Of a stretch of DNA of 64,000 nucleotides, positions 57,803 to 64,000 are shown piece after piece. The notes beneath the pieces were generated by a model, which saw only the letters and a program-made list of their open reading frames with translations, was not told where the DNA came from and made no database searches. The position numbers and the translations under genes were made by a program. The first letter of the stretch is position 1, and each line of letters starts with the position of its first letter. The stretch comes from Mesorhizobium sp. WSM4311 (GTDB lineage: Bacteria; Pseudomonadota; Alphaproteobacteria; Rhizobiales; Rhizobiaceae), in NCBI RefSeq assembly GCF_002295115.1, contig NZ_NSFV01000005.1, positions 186,001-250,000 on the forward strand, in the 5' to 3' direction.

Positions 57803-59169
57803 CCGGAAGCTGGTCTCGCCTGCTGCGCAGCACGCCGTTCCGGCTCGCCCTCACGTTCGCCTTCCTGTTCATGTTGGCCTTCATCCTGTCGGGCGCCATC
57901 GTCTACCAGATGATGAGCGCCGATCTGGCCGAGCAACTCGACGACACCATTAAGGAAACCTACGCCGTCATCGCCGCGAGCCATGCCGACAATGATCCCA
58001 AGGAACTGGTCGAGACCGTCGAGAGCCACTCGACGCGCAGCCCGAAGAAGGAGCAGCTGTTTTCGCTGACCGACGCTGCCGGCAACCGGCTGGCCGGCAA
58101 CTTCACCGCCGCGGGGCTTCCCGACGGCTTTTCGATGTTCGGCGCCGAAATGCCCGGCCTGCCCCAGGGTGCTCAGTACCGCGCCTATTCGGGTGCGGTC
58201 GGCAACAACACCCTGACGGTCGCCATCAGCCTGTCCGAGACGGAGGAACTGGAGACGATCATGCTGATGAGCTTCGGCTGGGCGACCCTGATCGTCACCG
58301 GGCTGGCGGTCGCCGGCGGCGCCCTGCTTGCCTCGCGTGTCCAGCGCCGCCTCGACGGCATCGCCGCCACCATGGTCGATGTCTCGCATGGCCGGCTGGA
58401 TACCCGCATTCCGCTGACCGGCAATGGCGACGACATCGACGTCGTCTCGGACCAGGTCAATGCGGCGCTCGACCGCCTGTCGGCGCTGGTCGACGGCATG
58501 AGGCAGGTCAGCGCCAACATCGCGCACGACCTGAAGACGCCGCTCAACCGGCTGCAGATGATCCTCGACAGTGCGTCGGAAAAGAACCTGTCGGGCCAGA
58601 AAGTCGGCAGTGAACTGGCCGAGGCGCATGCCGAGAGCCTGCAGATCAACGAGACGTTCGACGCGCTGCTGCGCATTGCGCAGATCGAGGCCGGCGCGCG
58701 CAAGGCGCGGTTCACCGATGTCAACCTCGGCGAGATCCTGCAAACCATCGCCGAGATCTACACCGAGGTGGCCGAGGATGACGGCAAGTCGTTGTCGTCG
58801 GTCGAGCTGCATCGGGCCGCCGGCCGCATCCATGGCGATCCGGAACTGCTGACGCAGATGTTCGCCAATCTGGTCGAGAACGCGCTGCGCCATTGCCCGC
58901 CCGGCACGACGATCAAGCTGTCGGTGGCGCGCGACGGCGACCATGTCCTGGCCGCAGTCGCCGACAATGGACCCGGCATTCCCCCGGACGAACGCGAAAA
59001 GGTCTTCCAGCGGCTCTACCGGCTGGATCACAGCCGCTCGACGCCGGGCAGCGGCCTTGGGCTGAGCCTCGTCAGGGCCATCGCCGATCTGCACGGCGCA
59101 TCGATTGCGCTTGAGGATTGCGCGCCTGGCCTCAGCGTGGTGGTGAGCTTTCCGCTGGCGACGGATTAG
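57799..59169 (+). CDS. Sensor histidine kinase
   Basis: A 456-residue two-pass kinase: membrane segments at about 16-36 and 158-178, a periplasmic region between them, HAMP (about 180-230), and a HisKA box with H243 in ANIAHDLKTPLNRLQMILD. The HATPase domain follows, with N box NLVENALRHCPPG, G1 DNGPGIPPDERE and G2 GSGLGLSLVRAI. It is the partner of the overlapping response regulator. The periplasmic part is short (about 120 residues) and shows no recognised ligand motif. Confidence 0.95.
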   Translation: MTGSWSRLLRSTPFRLALTFAFLFMLAFILSGAIVYQMMSADLAEQLDDTIKETYAVIAASHADNDPKELVETVESHSTRSPKKEQLFSLTDAAGNRLAGNFTAAGLPDGFSMFGAEMPGLPQGAQYRAYSGAVGNNTLTVAISLSETEELETIMLMSFGWATLIVTGLAVAGGALLASRVQRRLDGIAATMVDVSHGRLDTRIPLTGNGDDIDVVSDQVNAALDRLSALVDGMRQVSANIAHDLKTPLNRLQMILDSASEKNLSGQKVGSELAEAHAESLQINETFDALLRIAQIEAGARKARFTDVNLGEILQTIAEIYTEVAEDDGKSLSSVELHRAAGRIHGDPELLTQMFANLVENALRHCPPGTTIKLSVARDGDHVLAAVADNGPGIPPDEREKVFQRLYRLDHSRSTPGSGLGLSLVRAIADLHGASIALEDCAPGLSVVVSFPLATD

Positions 59170-59303
59170 CCGACAAATGACCGGTGCCGGCCAACACCAG
59201 CTCGGGTTCCTCGCCCTCGTAAAGGGGGGAGAGATGGCCTACGCCACGCACACATCTTCTGTGACTGGCATGACTGATCGGCCCGAGGCTTGATTGCCAC
59301 GTG

Positions 59304-59515
59304 GTTCCCCCAATCCGTCGCTGCTTCGCAGCGCCACCTTTCCCCCCTCCGGAGGGAAAGGAAGGGAGCTTTGCTGGACAAGCGTTGACGGCAAAAAGCT
59401 TGGCGCCTTTCCTCTACCCCGTCGATCGGGGGGTCCGAAGGACGGGCGAGACCCGAGGCTCGCCCCGGCAGTGGCTCGGCGAAGCCGAGACGGAGTGGGG
59501 GTCGACCAGCGCAGC
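59304..59515. repeat. Paired intergenic repeats, families C and B (reverse)
   Basis: The 463-base gap after the kinase (59170-59632) has no gene. It holds a family C element in reverse (59304-59370: ccgtcgctgcttcgcagcgcc and ctccggaggg arms) and a family B-like element (59401-59515) whose gtcgac end is at the right. A stretch of aagggggg-type sequence lies near 59224. The copy at 61310-61530 has the same elements. Remaining bases show no other signal. Confidence 0.75.
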
Positions 59516-59632
59516 ATAAGACAATGCATGCGCCAAGCTGCCCTGCACGCTATCGCCAAAGACCAGCCGCTTGGAAATGTGTGCCGTAGCGCCTCTGGCG
59601 GGGGCGAGGAACCCAAGCCTTGAGAGGCCCAC

Positions 59633-60061
59633 TCACCGATCAATCCTCGTCGACAAAATAATCGACGACGAGGTCCGCTCGACACCGTCCATGGCGCCGA
59701 TCTGGTCGAGCAGCGCGTCGAGGTCGCGGATCGACGGCGCGTCGACGATGACGATCATGTCGAAATTGCCGCTCACCGAATGCAGCGTCCTGACCGGCGC
59801 CAGCGCCTGCAGCGCGCGCACCACCTTGTCGGCGAGCTTGGGCGTCACGGTGAGCAGAACATGCGCCCGCACCAATCCCTGCTCATAGTCCGGTGAAAGC
59901 TTGACGCCGTAGCCTGATATGATGCCGCGCTGTTCCAGCCGCTCGATCCGGCTCTGCACCGTCGTGCGCGACACGCCGAGCCGCCGCGCCAGTTCGGCGG
60001 TCGAGGCGCGTGCGTTGGAACGCAGCAGGGAAAGCAGCGCCTGTTCGGCTTCACTGAGCAT
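59633..60061 (-). CDS. Lrp/AsnC family transcriptional regulator
   Basis: A 142-residue regulator: N-terminal winged helix (1-60, SEAEQALLSLLRSNARASTAELARRLGVSRTTVQSRIERLEQRGIISGYGV) and a C-terminal RAM/ligand domain (about 65-140, VLLTVTPKLADKVVRALQALAPVRTLHSVSGNFDMIVIVDA). It senses amino acids or related ligands and forms octamer-like assemblies. It is divergent from the saccharopine-dehydrogenase-like gene (126 bases between the starts), which it most likely regulates, as in other alphaproteobacteria. Confidence 0.95.
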   Translation of the reverse strand: MLSEAEQALLSLLRSNARASTAELARRLGVSRTTVQSRIERLEQRGIISGYGVKLSPDYEQGLVRAHVLLTVTPKLADKVVRALQALAPVRTLHSVSGNFDMIVIVDAPSIRDLDALLDQIGAMDGVERTSSSIILSTRIDR

Positions 60062-60187
60062 TTCGACGATCTCCTTCGGCGGATCGACTAAAGATAGGGT
60101 ACACTCTGCCAGATTTCACACTTCCTTTCGACAGGCAAGCTGCGATGATTCCCAGCAAGTAATCAAAACTGGCAGGGGTATTGGACC

Positions 60188-61291
60188 ATGAACAACATCG
60201 TTATCGTCGGCGCCGGCAAGATCGGCTCGACCATCGCCGGAATGCTCGCCGCGACCGGCGACTACCACGTCACCCTCGTCGACCGCTCGGCGGCGCAGCT
60301 CGCCGCGGCCGAAGTCCCCGCCGGCGTCGAGACGCTCGAACTCGATATCGCCGCGGCCGGCGCGCTGGAAGCCGCGCTCGCCGGCAAGTTCGCGGTGCTG
60401 AGCGCCGCCCCCTTCCATCTCACCACGCGCATCGCCGAGGCGGCGGCAAGTGCGGGCGTGCATTATCTTGACCTCACCGAGGATGTCGTCTCGACCCGCC
60501 GCGTCAAGGAACTGGCGCGTTCGGGCAAGAGCGCCTTCATCCCGCAATGCGGCCTGGCGCCGGGCTTCATCTCGATCGTCGCCAATGATCTGGCCAGCCG
60601 CTTCGACACGCTGGAAAGCGTGCGCATGCGCGTCGGCGCGCTGCCGCAATACCCGTCCAATGCGCTGAACTACAACCTGACCTGGAGCACCGACGGCGTC
60701 ATCAACGAATATTGCGAGCCCTGCGAGGCGATCGTCGAGGGCGAGCTGATCGAAGTGCCGCCGCTCGAAGAGCGCGAGGAATTCTCGCTCGACGGCGTCA
60801 CCTACGAGGCGTTCAACACGTCGGGCGGGCTCGGCACCTTGGCCGAGACGCTGAAGGGCAAGGTGCGCACGCTGAACTACCGCACCATCCGCTATCCCGG
60901 CCACGCCGCCATCATGAAGGCGCTGCTCAACGATCTCGGCCTGCGCCACCGCCGCGACGTGCTGAAGGACATTTTTGAAAGCGCGCTGCCGGCGACGCTG
61001 CAGGACGTCGTCATCGTCTTCGTCACCGTCTCCGGTCGCCGCAACGGCCGCCTGCTGCAGGAAACCTACGCCAACAAGATCTATTCGCAGCGCGTCGGCA
61101 CCCAGCTGCGCAGCGCCATCCAGATCACCACCGCGTCCGGCATCTGTGCCGTGCTCGACATGCTGGCCGACGGCAGCCTGCCGGCGACCGGCTTCGTCAA
61201 GCAGGAAGACATCGCGCTGGATGCTTTTCTGGCCAACCGCTTCGGCCGGGCCTATGCCCAGCATGAGATGGTGAGCCGGCTGGCGGGGTGA
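60188..61291 (+). CDS. Saccharopine dehydrogenase family protein
   Basis: A 367-residue Rossmann-fold enzyme: NIVIVGAGKIGSTIAGMLAATGDYHVTLVDRS at the N-terminus, FAVLSAAPFHLTTRIAEAAASAGVHYLDLTED, and QCGLAPGFISIVANDLASRF. These are typical of saccharopine dehydrogenase/lysine-2-oxoglutarate-reductase relatives. It probably acts in lysine or related amino-acid degradation; it might be a NAD-dependent saccharopine dehydrogenase or an unrelated family member. It is divergent from an Lrp/AsnC regulator, which fits an amino-acid-induced enzyme. Start ATG 60188. Confidence 0.85.
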   Translation: MNNIVIVGAGKIGSTIAGMLAATGDYHVTLVDRSAAQLAAAEVPAGVETLELDIAAAGALEAALAGKFAVLSAAPFHLTTRIAEAAASAGVHYLDLTEDVVSTRRVKELARSGKSAFIPQCGLAPGFISIVANDLASRFDTLESVRMRVGALPQYPSNALNYNLTWSTDGVINEYCEPCEAIVEGELIEVPPLEEREEFSLDGVTYEAFNTSGGLGTLAETLKGKVRTLNYRTIRYPGHAAIMKALLNDLGLRHRRDVLKDIFESALPATLQDVVIVFVTVSGRRNGRLLQETYANKIYSQRVGTQLRSAIQITTASGICAVLDMLADGSLPATGFVKQEDIALDAFLANRFGRAYAQHEMVSRLAG

Positions 61292-61309
61292 GGAGCCTGG
61301 ATAGGTTCG

Positions 61310-61530
61310 CGCCTTTCCTCTCTCCCGTCGATCAGGGGAGAGGTGTCGAGCGAAGCTCGACGGAGTGGGGGTCGACCCGGCTTGGTCGTTGTGATTTCAA
61401 GTCCGGCCGATGATTAGTTCTGACTGAAGCCGCGCGGTGACTTACCAGCGGCGGCGCGATTGACGAGCGGCTTCCCCCACTCCGTCGCTGCTTCGCAGCG
61501 CCACCTCTCCCCCCTCCGGAGGGAGAGGAA
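61310..61530. repeat. Paired intergenic repeats, families B and C (reverse)
   Basis: The 256-base gap between the convergent saccharopine-dehydrogenase-like gene and lpdA holds a family B element in reverse (61310-61379: arms ctctctcccg / caggggagag, then gtcgagcgaagctcgac) and a family C element in reverse (61469-61530: gtcgctgcttcgcagcg and cccctccggaggg). It matches the copies at 51570-51717 closely. No other signal is visible. Confidence 0.8.
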
Positions 61531-61547
61531 CAAGGAAGAACCGCCCC

Positions 61548-62945
61548 TCAGATATGCAGCGCGTGCCCGAGCGCCTTGAGCGCCGCTTCCTGGAACCCCT
61601 CGCCTTGCGTCGGATGCGCATGGATGGTGCCGGCGATGTCCTCCAGCCGCGACCCCATCTCCAGCGCCAGGCCGAACGCCGCCGCCAGTTCCGACACGCC
61701 CTGCCCGACCGCCTGGATGCCGAGCACCAGATGGTTGTCGGCGCGGGCTACGACGCGGACGAAACCATCCTCGCCGAGCTTCGTCATCGCCCGTCCGTTG
61801 GCGGCGAACGGGAACAGCCCGACCTTGATCTCGCCCTGGGCCTTGGCTTCCTCGGGCGACAGCCCGACAGTGACCAGCTCCGGAACGGTGAAGCACACCG
61901 CGGGGATCGCGCGCTTGTCCCAGCTGCGCTTGTGGCCGGCGACGATCTCGGCGACCATTTCGCCCTGCGCCATCGCCCGGTGCGCCAGCATCGGCTCGCC
62001 GGTGACGTCGCCGATGGCGAAGATGCCGCGCATCGAGGTGCGGCACTGATCGTCGATCCGGATGAATTTGCCTGACCTATCGAGGTCGATCTGGTCGAGG
62101 CCCCAGCCTTCGGTCACCGGCTTGCGGCCGACCGTCACCAGGATCTTGTCGGCGGAAACTTTTGCATTCTTGCCGTCCGCCGTTTCGACCAGCAGCGCAT
62201 CGCCCTTGGTCGACAGCCCCTTGGCCTTGGCCCCGGCCATGACTTCGATGCCAAGCGCCGCGAGCCGCTTCACGACAGGCCGGGTCAGCTCGGCGTCATA
62301 TTGAGCCAGCACGCGCGGCAAGGCCTCGACCACGGTCACGTCGGCACCCAGCTTTGCGAAGGCCATGCCAAGCTCCAGCCCGATATAGCCGCCGCCGACC
62401 ACCGCTAGCTTCTTGGGCACCGCACTCAACGCCAGCGCGTCCGTCGACGATATTACGGACCCGCCAAAGGGAAGGAACGGCAGCTCGACCGGCGCCGAGC
62501 CGGTGGCGATGACGATCGTCTCAGCCCGGATCACCTGGCTTCCCGTCTCGGTCTCGACCTCGACGGTCTTGCCGTCGCGGAACGTCGCCCAGCCATGCAC
62601 GGTCTTCACCCCGGCCTTCTTCAGCAGGCCGGCGACGCCGCTGTTGAGCCGGCTGACGATGCCGTCCTTCCAGGCAACGGTTTTGCCAAGATCGAGCACG
62701 GGCGCCGATAGCGAAATGCCGAGCGGGCTCTTGCCGCCGGCCATGTGCGAGACCTTGTCGAACTCCTCCGCCGCATGGATCAGCGCCTTGGACGGAATGC
62801 AGCCGACATTGAGGCAGGTGCCGCCGGGCTTGCCAACCTCGACGATGACCGTATCGACGCCGAGCTGGCCGGCACGGATGGCGCAGACATAACCGCCCGG
62901 ACCGGCGCCGATGACCAGCAGCTTGCAGGAGATTTCTTTCATCAT
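61548..62945 (-). CDS. lpdA: Dihydrolipoyl dehydrogenase (E3)
   Basis: A 465-residue flavoprotein disulfide reductase. The FAD motif [19 protein letters not shown] is followed by the redox-active disulfide C44-C49 in [13 protein letters not shown], a NAD-binding motif [19 protein letters not shown], and the C-terminal dimer interface with the H-x-x-x-x-E pair ([12 protein letters not shown]). It reoxidises dihydrolipoamide of E2 using NAD. Two adjacent ATG codons are at 62945 and 62942. It is 86 bases downstream of the E2 gene, so it is the dedicated E3 of that complex. Confidence 0.96.
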   Translation of the reverse strand: MMKEISCKLLVIGAGPGGYVCAIRAGQLGVDTVIVEVGKPGGTCLNVGCIPSKALIHAAEEFDKVSHMAGGKSPLGISLSAPVLDLGKTVAWKDGIVSRLNSGVAGLLKKAGVKTVHGWATFRDGKTVEVETETGSQVIRAETIVIATGSAPVELPFLPFGGSVISSTDALALSAVPKKLAVVGGGYIGLELGMAFAKLGADVTVVEALPRVLAQYDAELTRPVVKRLAALGIEVMAGAKAKGLSTKGDALLVETADGKNAKVSADKILVTVGRKPVTEGWGLDQIDLDRSGKFIRIDDQCRTSMRGIFAIGDVTGEPMLAHRAMAQGEMVAEIVAGHKRSWDKRAIPAVCFTVPELVTVGLSPEEAKAQGEIKVGLFPFAANGRAMTKLGEDGFVRVVARADNHLVLGIQAVGQGVSELAAAFGLALEMGSRLEDIAGTIHAHPTQGEGFQEAALKALGHALHI

Positions 62946-63031
62946 CGCATCCTAAGTGGTTGTCGCGCTGGATCGGAAATAACAGTCTGTCGAGATCCTT
63001 CTGTCCCGCGGCATCTCAATTGTCCCGCCCC

Positions 63032-64000
63032 TCAATCCACAAAGATCAGCGCCGGCGTTTCCAGCAGCGTCTTGATGCGCTGCACGAACACCGCGGCATC
63101 CCAGCCGTCGATGACCCGGTGGTCGAAGCTGGACGACAGGTTCATCATCTTGCGCGGGATGAACTGCGTGCCGTCCCACATCGGCCGCACCATCATCTTG
63201 TTGACGCCGATGATGGCCACTTCCGGATGGTTGATGACCGGCGTCGTCGCGATGCCGCCCATGGCGCCGAGCGAAGTGATGGTGATGGTCGAGCCGGACA
63301 GCTCGTCGCGCGTCGCCGTGCCGGACTTGGCCGCCTCGGCCAGCCTGTTGACCTCGGCGCCGCAATCCCAGATGTCGCGCGCCTCGGCATGCTTGACGAC
63401 AGGCACCACCAGCCCGGACGGCGTCTGTGCGGCGATGCCGATATGGACGCCGCCATGCTGGTGGATGATGCCGGCCTCGTCGTCGAACAGCGAATTCAGC
63501 TGGGGCTGGTCCGCGATCGCCTTGACCATCGCCCGCATCAGGAACGGCAGCAGCGTCAGCTTCGGCCTCTCTCCAGCGCCCTTGGCCGCGCGCTTTTCCT
63601 TGTTGAGCGCGGCGCGCAAGTCCTCGAGCGCCGTGACGTCGATCTCTTCGACATAGGTGATGTGCGGGATGCGCGACTTGGACAGCGTCATCTTCTCGGC
63701 GATCTTGCGCCGCAAGCCCACCACCTTGATATCCTCGACCGAATCGTTGCGCGCCAGGCCCGATGCCTTGGCGACCTGCGGCCCGCGCGCCAGGAACGCC
63801 TCGATGTCGTCATGGCCGATGCAGCCGGCCGGGCCGCTTCCCGCGACCTGCCTCAGATCGATGCCCGCCTCCTTCGCGCGCAGCCGCACCGCCGGCGATG
63901 CCAAAGGCTTTTCACCCTCCGGGCGCGGCGCGCCGGAGACGGACCTCTGCCCGGTGTTTTTCGCAACGGCCGGAGCAGGTCTCGCCTCCGGGGCGTCGGC
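63032..64000 (-). CDS. Dihydrolipoamide acyltransferase E2 (branched-chain 2-oxoacid dehydrogenase-like), partial
   Basis: The gene runs off the right edge: 322 residues of its C-terminal part are seen, with no upstream start in the window. Visible domains are an Ala/Pro-rich linker, the E1/E3-binding domain (ASPAVRLRAKEAGIDLRQVAGSGPAGCIGHDDIEAFL) and the catalytic acyltransferase domain, with the active-site DHRVIDG (FDHRVIDGWDAA) near the end. The lipoyl domain(s) are outside. The pairing with lpdA and the catalytic-domain style favour the branched-chain complex (BkdB-like) over pyruvate or 2-oxoglutarate dehydrogenase, though this is inferred. The E1 genes are expected just upstream. Confidence 0.9.
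   Translation of the reverse strand, partial: ADAPEARPAPAVAKNTGQRSVSGAPRPEGEKPLASPAVRLRAKEAGIDLRQVAGSGPAGCIGHDDIEAFLARGPQVAKASGLARNDSVEDIKVVGLRRKIAEKMTLSKSRIPHITYVEEIDVTALEDLRAALNKEKRAAKGAGERPKLTLLPFLMRAMVKAIADQPQLNSLFDDEAGIIHQHGGVHIGIAAQTPSGLVVPVVKHAEARDIWDCGAEVNRLAEAAKSGTATRDELSGSTITITSLGAMGGIATTPVINHPEVAIIGVNKMMVRPMWDGTQFIPRKMMNLSSSFDHRVIDGWDAAVFVQRIKTLLETPALIFVD

Overview
The window reads as chromosomal DNA of a GC-rich alphaproteobacterium of the order Hyphomicrobiales, most likely a Mesorhizobium-type rhizobium. This is inferred from an imuA-imuB-dnaE2 SOS mutagenesis cassette under a GAAC-N7-GAAC LexA box, an IalB-family secreted protein, SapC, DUF4173 and COG4705 proteins, the DUF1737 and Trm112 small proteins, and several families of short palindromic intergenic repeats. 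No replication origin, rRNA operon, insertion sequence, integrase or CRISPR array was seen. One tRNA gene, tRNA-Gly(GCC), is present.

Layout. 0-12.8 kb is mostly housekeeping and small regulatory units: RidA plus VOC; a secreted protein with a lysozyme-inhibitor (Ivy)-like end; leuD; an ArsR operon with two SRPBCC proteins and its operator; a leftward operon of DUF4173 membrane protein, response regulator, histidine kinase and FAD oxidoreductase; a CitE-like lyase; a zincin-like metallopeptidase; and a LysE exporter. 12.8-18.7 kb is the SOS-inducible translesion module imuA-imuB-dnaE2. 19.1-23.7 kb carries trm112, a LON-domain protein, thioredoxin/CnoX, a YbaK-type deacylase, tRNA-Gly, and an AraC regulator divergent from a SnoaL-like protein.

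23.8-41.2 kb looks like a cell-surface island. It has SapC, a DUF6916 protein, a 2OG-Fe(II) oxygenase, a GNAT acetyltransferase, three tandem phage-collar-domain (MdpB-like) proteins, and a 12.3-kb gene for a 4115-residue exported protein. That protein has an inverse-autotransporter-type barrel at its N-terminus and a huge beta-helix passenger built from repeated super-blocks. An IalB-family secreted protein is divergent from it. No phage head, terminase or lysis genes accompany the collar proteins.

41.3-54.3 kb is a catabolic neighbourhood: M24 peptidase, amidase, Gfo/Idh/MocA dehydrogenase, a NrtA/TauA-like ABC importer, an RpiR regulator, a YUCCA-like flavin monooxygenase with an NTF2-like N-terminal domain, a metal-dependent deacetylase/amidohydrolase, RidA and a SnoaL-like protein. 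Two 23-bp sites matching at 20 positions, one beside rpiR and one in the ridA/SnoaL intergenic region, suggest that RpiR ties these units into one regulon. The substrate is not identifiable from sequence alone; an amide or nitrogen-containing compound is the most economical guess.

54.2-64 kb holds a C39-peptidase-like protein, an ICMT-like methyltransferase, a COG4705 membrane protein next to an OmpR-type two-component system, an Lrp/AsnC regulator divergent from a saccharopine-dehydrogenase-like protein, and the E3 (lpdA) and E2 subunits of a 2-oxoacid (probably branched-chain) dehydrogenase. The E2 gene runs off the right edge of the window.
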